Positions 31,422 to 39,069 of a stretch of DNA of 39,086 nucleotides are shown piece by piece (within the stretch, counting starts at the first letter, position 1; each line of letters starts with the position of its first letter). This stretch comes from Treponema sp. (lineage in GTDB: Bacteria > Spirochaetota > Spirochaetia > Treponematales > Breznakiellaceae): contig JAITLC010000068.1 in NCBI GenBank assembly GCA_031278095.1, positions 1 to 39,086 on the forward strand, in the 5' to 3' direction. The position numbers and the translations under genes were made by a program. The notes under the pieces were generated by a model that was not told the origin of the DNA, made no database searches, and saw nothing but the letters and a program-made list of their open reading frames with translations.

Positions 31422-34400
31422 ATGAGTTTTGCAAAAACGGCGGTCGGAAGACCAACCACAATCTTTATCATATTCCTGCTCCTTATCGGATTGGGAATTT
31501 TCGCTTTTGTCAAGCTTCCCATAGATCTCTTTCCCGAGATCAATCCTCCCTACCTCGTCGTGTACACCAGTTATACGGGGGCAGGGCCCGAGGAAGTAGA
31601 ACGATCGGTAACACGGACTCTGGAGGCGGCGCTTTCTTCCGCTTCCGGCCTTGAAGCAATAAACAGCACGAGTTCCAAGGGCGCCAGTATGGTAATCATG
31701 GAATTTACCTACGGGACGAATCTGGCTGACGCTTCAAACTCCGTGCGGGATGCACTGGAGCGGGTTCGCAACTACATGCCTACCGGTTCCGAGTCTCCGC
31801 TTATCTTTAAATTCGATCCCTCCATGATGCCCATCGTTGGCCTCATGGTTACGGGAAACCGGAGCTCCGAAGAACTGCGGGAGATTGCGGAGGATACCAT
31901 CATTCCCCGCATCGAACAGACTCCCGGAGTAGCTACGGCAAGTGTCAACGGCGGACGGGAGAAGATTATCCGGGTGGAGGTACCCCAAAGCCGTCTTGAG
32001 GCATACGGCCTTACCGTAACCCAGATCCAGCAGATGTTGGCCTCCCAGAACATGCAGGTGGCCGCGGGTACAATCACCGAAGGCGGCCTTTCCTATATTC
32101 TTACTACCATGGGCGAATACACAAGCCTCGACCAGATACGCAATACGGTTATTTCCTACCAGGGGGGAGGCTATGTGGACGGTCAGGTGGAAAGCCCCCG
32201 GAGCGTATACCTCCGGGACATTGCCGATGTTTTTGAAGGTTTCAAGGATGAAACCAGCACGGTGTATGTAAACGGCCAGTCTGCGGTAATGATGATGGTA
32301 CAGAAACAGAGCGGCAAGAACTCTGTCCAGACCGCAAGGGATCTCCGCAGCCGCCTTACGCGGATTGCCAGGGAGATCCCCCAGGACATCAAGATTACCG
32401 AAATTTTCAATACCACCGATCAGATTGAAAATTCGCTTAATCAGGTCAGCAGTACCGCTATTTCCGGCGCCCTCCTGGCGGTTCTCATTCTCTTTGTCTT
32501 CCTCCGTTCAATTAAACCGACCCTGATCATCGGCATCAGTATTCCTGTTTCCCTGATTATCACGTTGATGCTGATGTACTTTGCAGGCCTTACCCTTAAT
32601 CTTATGACCATGGCAGGGCTGGTGTTGGGCATAGGGATGCTGGTTGATAACTCCATTGTAATTCTGGAGAATATCTACCATTATCGGGAAAAAGGGGCAA
32701 AGCTGGGCTCCGCGGCGGTGCTGGGTACATCCGAGATGATAGTGGCAATTGCCGCCAGTACTCTTACTACGATCTGTGTATTTGCCCCCCTTGTGGCTTT
32801 CCAGGGACTTCTTGAGATGGCGGGTGAACTTTTTGCCGGTCTGGCCTTTACCGTAGTCATCTCTCTGGCGATAAGCCTTCTTGTGGCCGTTGTTCTTGTT
32901 CCGGTGTTATCCAGCCACTATCTTCCGCTGGTTACCCGCAAGCAGAAGCCTCTCAAGGGTGTTTTGGTCAAAATAGACGGAGCCTTTGGGAGATTTTTCA
33001 CGTCTCTGGATAACAGTTACCGCTGGGCGGTAAAGAAAGTTCTCAAGCACAAACTTGTTGTCATCGGTTTCCTGTTGGTACTCTTTGCCGGCTCGGTGAT
33101 CATGATTCCGGTGATCGGCTGGGTCTTTATGCCTGCCGAGGAGGCGGATAATGTTGAAATCAATGTAAGCCTTCCCATGGGAACTCCCCTTCCGGAAACG
33201 GAGGCCGTTCTCCGTCAGCTGGAAACCATTGTGGAAAGAGACATTGATCCTGCCGCGTATGAAAGGATAGTTCTCAATGCCGGCGGCGGCAACATGTTCT
33301 CAGGCGGGAACACTAATTCCGGTTCATTACGGATCAATCTGGTGAAGTTTGACCAAAGGACCTTGACGGCGGACAATATCAAAGATATTATCCGTACCCA
33401 TTTCAATGAATTCCCCGGAGTGGCCATTTCCTTTAGCGGCGGGTTCGGAGGCATGGGTATGGGCAATCCCATCGACATCATAATCCGTACCGACGATCTG
33501 GTAAAAGGCAAGGCCATTGCGGAACAGATCGCGGAAGTAGTGCGAAGGGATATACCGGAGGCAAAGGAGCCTACGGTGGATCTTAGAGACGGACTTCCCC
33601 AGATCGAGATTGAGCTTGACCGGGACAGAATGTATGCGCTGGGACTCAACACGTATACTGTAGGAAACGAAATAAAGGCGGCGGTGGACGGAATCACCGC
33701 AACCCGCTACAAGACCGGAGGCCATGACTACGATGTGGTACTTATTCTGGCGGAAGCCGACCGGAGTACGCGGCCTGCCCTGGATCATATCTTTGTGAAC
33801 AGCCAGATAGCCGGCCGGGTTCCCCTTTCCAGTTTTGCATCCTACAGGGAAGGCACAGGCCCGCTTACGATCAGCCGGGAAAACCAGAGCCGGGTTATTC
33901 ACGTAAGCGCCCAGGTACAGCCGGGTACCAAGCTCAATACCCTGGAAGAAAAAGTCCGTACGGCAGTCCAGACCGCCATTCCTGCGGAAGATGATGTTGT
34001 TATTGAATATGCCGGAGATAACGCGGAGATGATGAAGATGATGAGTAACTTTGTGCTCATCATCATCGTGGCTGCCTTTCTGGTGTTCGGGGTCATGGCG
34101 AGTCTCTTTGAATCTTTCCGCGATCCTTTTATCATCATCTTTACCATCCCTTTGAGCGTAATCGGTATTGTCGGAATCTACCTTATCACCAATACGGTAT
34201 TCAATGTGCTTACCGCCGTGGGGCTTCTCGTCCTGATGGGAGTTATCGTCAACAACGGTATTGTTTTGGTGGATTATACCAACCTGCTCCGCAAGCGCGG
34301 TTACGGCCTCGAAGAGGCCTGTATCGAAGCGGCAGGGAACAGACTCCGCCCGATACTGATGACCACCCTCACCACGATTCTGGGCCTTGTCCCCATGGCT

Positions 34401-34733
34401 TTCTTCCCCGGCGAAGGATCCGAAATGGTAGGGCCCATCGGCAAGACCGTTCTTGGAGGGCTCTCCATCGGTACGCTTATGACCCTGTTCCTGATGCCCA
34501 CCCTCTATGCGGTGATAAACAAACATTCCGACGAGAGACTTGCCAGGGCGGAGGCCCGGCGTGAGCGGATTGCCTTGGGGCTCAAGGGCAGGCAGAAAGA
34601 AGGAGACAAAACCCTTGGTCAGGGTGTTGCAAAAATTGCGGAAACTCCGGTTTTATCCGGAATATCCCGCCGGGCGAACGAAAGTGAGCAAAAGTTCCCC
34701 TCAGGGGGGCCCATCACCGGGGAGGCATTATGA
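31422..34733 (+). CDS. RND multidrug efflux permease (HAE1 type)
   Basis: The 1103-residue proton-driven pump has the two-fold RND layout, each half with a helix, a periplasmic loop of about 300 residues and five further helices. PIDLFPEINPPYLVVYTSY opens loop 1. GLVLGIGMLVDNSIVILENI is the helix 4 proton-relay motif, with Asp-Asn instead of the Asp-Asp pair of AcrB, as in many HAE1 relatives. GVIVNNGIVLVDYTNLLRKRG is its second-half partner. AAGGAGAACT precedes ATG 31422. The C-terminal tail past about residue 1035 is longer than usual, and its last 25 or so residues come from a palindromic repeat shared with two other genes. Confidence 0.94.
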   Translation: MSFAKTAVGRPTTIFIIFLLLIGLGIFAFVKLPIDLFPEINPPYLVVYTSYTGAGPEEVERSVTRTLEAALSSASGLEAINSTSSKGASMVIMEFTYGTNLADASNSVRDALERVRNYMPTGSESPLIFKFDPSMMPIVGLMVTGNRSSEELREIAEDTIIPRIEQTPGVATASVNGGREKIIRVEVPQSRLEAYGLTVTQIQQMLASQNMQVAAGTITEGGLSYILTTMGEYTSLDQIRNTVISYQGGGYVDGQVESPRSVYLRDIADVFEGFKDETSTVYVNGQSAVMMMVQKQSGKNSVQTARDLRSRLTRIAREIPQDIKITEIFNTTDQIENSLNQVSSTAISGALLAVLILFVFLRSIKPTLIIGISIPVSLIITLMLMYFAGLTLNLMTMAGLVLGIGMLVDNSIVILENIYHYREKGAKLGSAAVLGTSEMIVAIAASTLTTICVFAPLVAFQGLLEMAGELFAGLAFTVVISLAISLLVAVVLVPVLSSHYLPLVTRKQKPLKGVLVKIDGAFGRFFTSLDNSYRWAVKKVLKHKLVVIGFLLVLFAGSVIMIPVIGWVFMPAEEADNVEINVSLPMGTPLPETEAVLRQLETIVERDIDPAAYERIVLNAGGGNMFSGGNTNSGSLRINLVKFDQRTLTADNIKDIIRTHFNEFPGVAISFSGGFGGMGMGNPIDIIIRTDDLVKGKAIAEQIAEVVRRDIPEAKEPTVDLRDGLPQIEIELDRDRMYALGLNTYTVGNEIKAAVDGITATRYKTGGHDYDVVLILAEADRSTRPALDHIFVNSQIAGRVPLSSFASYREGTGPLTISRENQSRVIHVSAQVQPGTKLNTLEEKVRTAVQTAIPAEDDVVIEYAGDNAEMMKMMSNFVLIIIVAAFLVFGVMASLFESFRDPFIIIFTIPLSVIGIVGIYLITNTVFNVLTAVGLLVLMGVIVNNGIVLVDYTNLLRKRGYGLEEACIEAAGNRLRPILMTTLTTILGLVPMAFFPGEGSEMVGPIGKTVLGGLSIGTLMTLFLMPTLYAVINKHSDERLARAEARRERIALGLKGRQKEGDKTLGQGVAKIAETPVLSGISRRANESEQKFPSGGPITGEAL
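34657..34713 (+). repeat. In-frame palindromic coding repeat, right half (R2)
   Basis: About 57 bases match 2004-2057 (reverse strand) at roughly 80 to 85 percent by eye, with the exact 16-mer GCGAACGAAAGTGAGC and the hairpin CCCC-TCA-GGGG. It encodes ISRRANESEQKFPSGG, parallel to TFRQANESERKSPSGG in the radical SAM protein. The stop codon of the pump and the ribosome binding site of the next gene follow at once. Confidence 0.85.
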
Positions 34734-35095
34734 TCCGGATAGAAATTATCGCAAATCATTCGGTTGAGGAAAACGTCCTCGAAGCCTTTAAGGATGAGGG
34801 AGTAGGAAAGTACTACACCCTCTACCCAAACGTTACAGGCGTCGGCTCTTCGGGCCCCCGGATGGGGGACGCCGTGTGGCCCGAGGAAAACTTTGCACTG
34901 GTGATCTGGTGCGAGGCGGAAGAAGCCGCCGGAATCAGGCGGGCAGTGACAAAGGTAAAAGAACGCTTCCCCGATGAGGGGGTCAGGCTCTTCAGCCTTG
35001 GTGGAGAGACCGCGGGCAGCGTTCCGGTGAATACGGATTCAACTCCCCGGTCTCCTACACCTCCCCTGCCCGATTACGCCGGGGAGAATATCTAG
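34730..35095 (+). CDS. PG0541-like, PII-fold transporter-associated protein
   Basis: The 121-residue protein resembles the PG0541 group, small PII-like proteins encoded after RND pumps. It has RIEIIANHSVEENVLEAF, the T-loop-like stretch YYTLYPNVTGVGSSGPRMGDAVWPEENF, and VIWCEAEEAAGIRRAVTKVK, a ferredoxin-like beta-alpha-beta order. A Pro/Thr-rich tail (about 100-121) looks disordered. It may sense a ligand or metal and adjust the pump. The function is not established in the family. ATG 34730 overlaps the pump stop (ATGA), with GGGGAGG just upstream. Confidence 0.72.
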   Translation: MIRIEIIANHSVEENVLEAFKDEGVGKYYTLYPNVTGVGSSGPRMGDAVWPEENFALVIWCEAEEAAGIRRAVTKVKERFPDEGVRLFSLGGETAGSVPVNTDSTPRSPTPPLPDYAGENI

Positions 35096-35126
35096 GAGGC
35101 CGCTGCGCTTCGCGTATAAAACCCTA

Positions 35127-35153
35127 AAAAATCGCCTAATCGGCGATTTTTTA
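35127..35153 (+). terminator. Intrinsic terminator of the efflux operon
   Basis: AAAAAATCGCC (35127-35137) pairs with GGCGATTTTTT (35143-35153) around TAATC. The A/T arms make it work in both directions, so it may also stop the tRNA transcript coming from the right. Confidence 0.88.
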
Positions 35154-35167
35154 CCCTGCAAATTACG

Positions 35168-35241
35168 TGGAGGTGAGGGGAATTGAACCCCTGACCTTGT
35201 GAATGCCATTCACACGCTCTAGCCAACTGAGCTACACCCCC
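35168..35241 (-). tRNA. tRNA-Ala (GGC anticodon)
   Basis: On the reverse strand the acceptor GGGGGTG pairs with CACCTCC, including G3-U70, the alanine identity pair. The D arm is AGCTCAGTTGGCTAGAGC. The anticodon stem TGTGA/TCACA encloses ATGGCAT with anticodon GGC. The T arm is AGGGG-TTCAATT-CCCCT. Length is 74 bases with discriminator A. The 3' CCA is not encoded (A is followed by CG). It reads GCC/GCU codons. Confidence 0.97.
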
Positions 35242-35254
35242 GGAGAATGTTATA

Positions 35255-35284
35255 ATCATAGCCAAAAGAAGGGGATAATGTCAA
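35255..35284 (-). promoter_or_regulatory. tRNA-Ala promoter
   Basis: On the reverse strand TTGACA (35279-35284), an 18-base spacer, and TATGAT (35255-35260), about 14 bases before the mature tRNA. Confidence 0.75.
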
Positions 35285-35305
35285 CTGCACGCGTTGCACC
35301 ACGTT

Positions 35306-35352
35306 AAATCTAACCATAGGGGAATGTTTGCGCCATGTAAAAATCTAACCAT
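35306..35352 (+). repeat. Direct repeat, likely terminal region of an insertion sequence
   Basis: AAATCTAACCAT occurs at 35306-35317 and 35341-35352, 35 bases apart. Placed between tRNA-Ala and the transposase remnant, it resembles transposase-binding repeats at an element end. Confidence 0.45.
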
Positions 35353-35390
35353 GAGGACACACTCTGTCCAGACTGAGTCTGGAGGAACAA

Positions 35391-36016
35391 ATGGGGTTTA
35401 CCATGGCAGAGAAAAAAGATTGCGGCACAGTTCGCTTCCCGCTACCGGAAAGCCGGGAAAAGTGAAAAGTCACGAATCCTGGACGAGTACCTTGCCCTCC
35501 CCGGTAGCAAAAGCCGGAAAAACGAGTCTACCGACCCTATTATGACACCGCCCTCGCCGATATGCTCGAATTGCTGTGGAAAAACTTCAACTGGCCCTGT
35601 GGAAAACTCTTCGCCCCCTTCCTCAGGCTGAAAGAACACTACCGCATATCCGATACGGCCGCCGGCAAACTCAAAAAAAATCAGCCCCGTACCATCGACC
35701 GCCTCCTGCGAAAGCCTAAACAACGGATGAAAATCCGCGGCACTTCGGGTACCAAGCCCGTCCGCCGCGCCATCCCTATCCTCACCTGGCTCCAATACGC
35801 CGCCACGCCTTCCGGCTTCTTCCAGATAGACTTGGTACAGCATAACGGCGGTAATCTTGCAGGAGAGTGCGGAAACTCCGTTTCCGATGTTATACCCTCA
35901 CCATGACCGATGTCAAAACCGGCTGAACTGTCCATTTCACCCTCCTGAACAAGGCTTCTGCCTGGGTCATAAAGGCCTTGGACAAGGCGCACAACACGGC
36001 AACAATCAATAAAGTC
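35391..36016 (+). pseudogene. Decayed integrase-type (rve/DDE) transposase
   Basis: Several frames together give a transposase of the integrase-catalytic kind. They read, in order, a start MGFTMAEKK, then IAAQFASRYRKAGKSEKSRI, then RPYYDTALADMLELLWKNF, NWPCGKLFAPFLRLKE, IDRLLRKPKQRMKIRGTSGT, FFQIDLVQHNGG (first catalytic Asp) and, in yet another frame, YTLTMTDVKTG, a TGA where Trp is usual, then LLNKASAWVIKALDKAH. Frameshifts, one internal stop, a deletion of about 30 codons near 35520 and a missing C-terminus show that it is dead. Two AAATCTAACCAT repeats upstream may mark its left end. It sits between tRNA-Ala and the DUF1848 gene. Confidence 0.8.
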
Positions 36017-36017
36017 G

Positions 36018-36026
36018 TGCTATACT
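36018..36026 (+). promoter_or_regulatory. Extended -10 promoter (TGCTATACT) of the DUF1848 gene
   Basis: TG-C-TATACT ends 6 bases before the GTG start. There is no Shine-Dalgarno sequence between, so a leaderless transcript is likely. The promoter lies at the edge of the transposase remnant. Confidence 0.5.
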
Positions 36027-36032
36027 TTTCTT

Positions 36033-36896
36033 GTGATCATCAGCATATCCCGGCGTTGCGACATACCTCGTTTCCGTTTTGACTGGTTCCTGGAGCGGCT
36101 GAAGGCGGGTTTTGCGGATGTGCCCAACCCTTTCAATGTAAAACAGATTAGGCGGGTGTCCCTGCTGCCTGAGGATGCGGAGGCGCTGGTCTTCTGGACA
36201 CGGGATCCCAGGCATCTGCTCAGCCATGCGCGGGAACTTGAGGACGCAGGGTTTTTTTGGTATGTGATGGTTACCCTGAACGGGTATCCTGAATGTATCG
36301 AACCCAATGCAACTCCCCTAAGAGAGATTGTCGCAGCTATGGCGGAACTGGCCTCCCGGATTGGGGAGCGGCGGGTAATCTGGCGCTATGATCCGGTATT
36401 TGTAAGCAGTCTTACCGATTACAGTTTTCATAAGCGAAATTTTGCCGCTCTGGCGGCCGCCCTGAAGGGGGCGCTACGGCGTGTCATTGTAAGCGTCTAT
36501 GATGAATATCCGCGGACAAAACGCCGGATTGCGGCGCTGGAGGCCAGGAATGGGGGTTTCAGACTGTTTTCCCACTATGACGGGGAAGGCCGCCTTCAGA
36601 GCGGGATACGGGATCTGCTGGGGAGCCTGGGGGAGACGGCCGCAGGAGCGGGTATGGAGATTCAAAGCTGCGCCGAAGGAGAGAATCTTGAAGCACTGGG
36701 GATAAGAGCAGGCGCCTGTATAGACGGGGATCTTATTTCCGGATTGAGGCTGGGGGAAGCCCTGGTTCCCCAAAAAGACAGAAATCAGAGGCCGCATTGC
36801 CTCTGTACCGCGGCTATTGACATCGGTACCTACACCTCCTGTCCCGCCGCCTGTGTCTATTGTTACGCACAAGCCGCCTCAGGCGGCGGCGTATAA
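36033..36896 (+). CDS. DUF1848 family protein
   Basis: The 287-residue protein matches DUF1848: it opens IISISRRCDIPRFRFDWFL, has VFWTRDPRHLL and WYVMVTLNGY, then RVIWRYDPVF, and closes with a Cys cluster, HCLCTAAIDIGTYTSCPAAC, then VYCYA. The Cys at residue 9 and the C-terminal Cys group could hold a metal or Fe-S site. Catalytic function is not known. The start is GTG 36033, preceded by TGCTATACT and no ribosome binding site. The last residues, AQAASGGGV, go beyond the conserved YCYA end and are encoded by the palindromic repeat R3, which also supplies the TAA stop. Confidence 0.85.
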   Translation: MIISISRRCDIPRFRFDWFLERLKAGFADVPNPFNVKQIRRVSLLPEDAEALVFWTRDPRHLLSHARELEDAGFFWYVMVTLNGYPECIEPNATPLREIVAAMAELASRIGERRVIWRYDPVFVSSLTDYSFHKRNFAALAAALKGALRRVIVSVYDEYPRTKRRIAALEARNGGFRLFSHYDGEGRLQSGIRDLLGSLGETAAGAGMEIQSCAEGENLEALGIRAGACIDGDLISGLRLGEALVPQKDRNQRPHCLCTAAIDIGTYTSCPAACVYCYAQAASGGGV

Positions 36897-36916
36897 CCTA
36901 AGTTCCTTACGCTCGC
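36867..36916 (+). repeat. In-frame palindromic coding repeat, left half (R3)
   Basis: GCACAAGCCGCC-TC-AGGCGGCG to TTCCTTACGCTCGC matches 2061-2109 (reverse strand) at about 85 percent by eye. The hairpin stem GCCGCC/GGCGGC is kept while the loop differs (TCA versus GAA). It encodes QAASGGGV then stop, in the same codon phase as QAAEGGAV in the radical SAM protein. The stop TAA stands where R1 has CAA. Confidence 0.83.
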
Positions 36917-37054
36917 CGGCCGAAAGGAAACATACACAAGCCTCATTCGGGAAAAACCACAGATTTTATTCGAAGCCGGGCCGGATACCCCGCCCTTCAG
37001 GGCGAACCTTCGAACCTGCGAAAGATGACGGGGTTGAGACCCGGCAGTACAATA

Positions 37055-37431
37055 ATGAGCAATGAAGGTATAAATTGGTATGAACTCTGCACAATCCATA
37101 CCTTATTGTACTTCGGTAAGACAGGGCTTATTGTTGAACCCGCCCGGAATGGCTCTGAGGCCGTCAAGCTCTATACAGAAGATCCTCATTCATACAACAT
37201 GATCCTGATGGATATTGAAATGCCGGTCATGAACGGTTTTAACGCTACCCGTGCGATCCGCTCTTCGGGAAGAGCAAGGCCTGGGATATCCCAATCATCG
37301 CTGTCAGTTCCAGGATGCTGGTAAAGGATATCGAAGCCTGTCAGAATGCGGGCATGAGTGCCCATATGACCAAACCGGTAGACCTGAAAAAACTCATGCG
37401 GCTTATGCCATGCCGGCTCGGCGAAATCTGA
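37055..37431 (+). pseudogene. Broken response-regulator receiver domain
   Basis: The first part, from ATG 37055, reads NEGINWYELCTIHTLL and MILMDIEMPVMNGFNATRAI, with the phosphoacceptor Asp in the second. Near 37262-37272 the frame shifts by one base; the other frame then gives KAWDIPIIAVSS, CQNAGMSAHMTKPVDLKKLM with the conserved Lys, and TGA at 37429-37431. The N-terminal strand with the acidic pair is missing. It is probably the tail receiver domain of a lost hybrid histidine kinase. The gap 36897-37054 before it holds the end of R3 and no gene. Not functional as written. Confidence 0.75.
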
Positions 37432-37433
37432 AT

Positions 37434-37712
37434 TTATTTTTTCCGGCGTCTTCCAAAGAGTGGATCGAAGTATTTTTCCGGATCTACTTTTTTGAGCAGC
37501 ATCTTGAGGATAGCCCGGTACAAGAGAAAAGAAAGGGCTATTGAAATGATGAAGATTACCGGGAAGCCCCAGGCCGCCGCAGACTCAGGCATGTGAGGTA
37601 CCAGATACTTTGCATAAAGCACAAAGAGCAGGATAAAACTGATAATAGTAACAACTATGTTTACCACCGTTGCTCCCAGAATAAAAAGAAGTGTGTTGGC
37701 TTTCTTATTCAT
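37434..37712 (-). CDS. Small two- to three-helix membrane protein next to lspA
   Basis: The 92-residue protein has hydrophobic segments at about 8-33 (LFILGATVVNIVVTIISFIL) and 48-66 (WGFPVIFIISIALSFLLY), a Lys/Asp-rich linker, and a basic tail, FGRRRKK. I do not recognise a characterised family, though small proteins of this shape sit beside lspA in other spirochaetes. Its start overlaps the end of lspA by 8 bases, so it is translated with it. A link to lipoprotein processing is only an inference from position. The tail-to-tail neighbour is the broken receiver gene. Confidence 0.72.
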   Translation of the reverse strand: MNKKANTLLFILGATVVNIVVTIISFILLFVLYAKYLVPHMPESAAAWGFPVIFIISIALSFLLYRAILKMLLKKVDPEKYFDPLFGRRRKK

Positions 37713-38244
37713 GTGAATTTTTCTCCTGAATTTCTTTTTTTGGCTGAATGAGGATGGTAAGCAGAAGCAGGATACAGCAGATTACCACACTGGCATCGGC
37801 AATATTGAAAGTGGGCCAGCGCTCCAGACCCAAAAAGCCGTAGAATCTCACACTGACAAAATCCACCACGCCCTCGGGCCTGAAAATCCTGTCGATAAGG
37901 TTTCCGATACCCCCGCCGATGATTCCGGCCACGGCCCAGCGCTGGATGGGGCTGAACTCGGAGGATTTAAGATAATACCAGAAGAGAAAACCAAGAACCA
38001 CGAGGGGCAGAACAACAAAAAGCGCAGGCCTGATAAAATCGGGCAGGTTGTGCCCCAGGCTGAAAGCAATGGCCTTATTCCGTACATGGTAGATTTCCAG
38101 GAATTCATTGTTAAACACATCGGCAATCATCACGCCGCTTTTGGGCCAGTTTTTGACAATAATTGTCTTTACCAGTTGATCCAGTAAAATGATAACCCCT
38201 GTCAATAAAAACGGCAGGCCTTTTTCCCTGTTGATACGTTTCAA
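37705..38244 (-). CDS. lspA: Lipoprotein signal peptidase (signal peptidase II)
   Basis: The 179-residue inner-membrane aspartic protease removes signal peptides of prolipoproteins after Cys lipidation. The four-helix layout and the catalytic Asp pair are visible: D118 in GNLIDR and D150 in FNIADAS, with DQ in helix 1 (LLDQLVKTII) and HVRNKAIAFSLG as the conserved third region. The start is TTG 38244, with TAGGAG 6 bases upstream; that TAG is also the stop of the upstream Nif3-like gene, so the genes are coupled. The window encodes lipoprotein substrates for this enzyme (MFP adaptor). Confidence 0.95.
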   Translation of the reverse strand: MKRINREKGLPFLLTGVIILLDQLVKTIIVKNWPKSGVMIADVFNNEFLEIYHVRNKAIAFSLGHNLPDFIRPALFVVLPLVVLGFLFWYYLKSSEFSPIQRWAVAGIIGGGIGNLIDRIFRPEGVVDFVSVRFYGFLGLERWPTFNIADASVVICCILLLLTILIQPKKEIQEKNSHE

Positions 38245-38253
38245 GTTTTACTC

Positions 38254-39018
38254 CTATAATCCTGTCGGTACATCGATAAATTCCGTATCCAGATACAGTT
38301 CATGTGCACAGCGTTCCATGACGGAACGGACTCCCCAGACTTCTGTGGCATAGTGTCCACCGGCAATCATGTTGATACCGTTTTCCAAAAGATGATGGTA
38401 TACACTGTGGGAATTTTCCCCGGTAACGTATAGATCCACCCCTTCTTCAATCGCCTGGAAAACTTCAAAGGCAGCTCCCCCGGAAATCACCGCACAGTTG
38501 AGATTTTCTTTTTTGCCGAAGGGATACACCCCCACCGGCTGATTGGCGCCGAAATTTATCCGCTTTGCCGCTTCATCAACGGAAAGCGGTTTTTTCAAAT
38601 TACCCTTATAACCGATTTTTTTGCCATGATACATGCCGAAAGGCCCGGGATCTTCGATACCCAAAAGTTTCGCAAGAGCCGCGTTATTCCCCACTTCAGG
38701 GTGCTGATCCAGGGGAAGATGGCAGGCATAGAGAGCCAGGTTATGATCCAGAAGAAACTTGATCCGTTCCCGGTGGGAAGAAGTCAGGACCAGAGGCTTT
38801 CCCCAGAAGAGGCCATGATGAACAAAAAGCAGTCCCGCTCCAGCCTCCACGGCCCTCTTGAAGCTTTCCAGACAGGCATCCACCGCAAAGGCTATTTTTT
38901 GAATCTCTCCGCCCTCGTTATCCACCTGAAGCCCATTAAGGCTCGTATCGACAGAAAGAAATTCTTCAATAGCCAGGAAGGTTCTAAACCATTTATCCAG
39001 CTTTTCGGTCGTTATCAT
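38254..39018 (-). CDS. Nif3-like dinuclear metal centre protein
   Basis: The 254-residue protein belongs to the Nif3/YbgI family, which forms hexameric rings with a two-metal site. Metal ligands appear in LLFVHHGLFWG (H67, H68), CHLPLDQHPEVGNN (H100, D104) and GGHYATEVWGV near the C-terminus, where His and Glu complete the site. The chosen start is ATG 39018. TATACT lies 7 bases before it and there is no ribosome binding site, suggesting a leaderless mRNA. Family members are often called GTP cyclohydrolase I type 2, but their activity is not settled. Its stop overlaps the lspA ribosome binding site. Confidence 0.9.
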   Translation of the reverse strand: MITTEKLDKWFRTFLAIEEFLSVDTSLNGLQVDNEGGEIQKIAFAVDACLESFKRAVEAGAGLLFVHHGLFWGKPLVLTSSHRERIKFLLDHNLALYACHLPLDQHPEVGNNAALAKLLGIEDPGPFGMYHGKKIGYKGNLKKPLSVDEAAKRINFGANQPVGVYPFGKKENLNCAVISGGAAFEVFQAIEEGVDLYVTGENSHSVYHHLLENGINMIAGGHYATEVWGVRSVMERCAHELYLDTEFIDVPTGL

Positions 39019-39025
39019 CTATTCG

Positions 39026-39031
39026 AGTATA
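39026..39031 (-). promoter_or_regulatory. -10 box (TATACT) of the Nif3-like gene
   Basis: On the reverse strand TATACT stands 7 bases before ATG 39018, so transcription would start at or next to the start codon. No clear -35 box. Confidence 0.45.
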
Positions 39032-39069
39032 TACCGGAAATCCCCGGAATTCCTAGACTCAAGGAGCAG

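Noticed and set aside
33327..34526. Reverse open frame (399 codons) opposite the RND pump
   Set aside because: It is His/Gln/Asp-rich with no domain and lies fully inside a certain gene.
35097..35125. CCGCTGCGCTTCGCGTATAAAACC resembles the R3 repeat
   Set aside because: Only short parts agree (GCGTATAA, ACC), and the hairpin stem differs, so I do not count it as a fourth copy.
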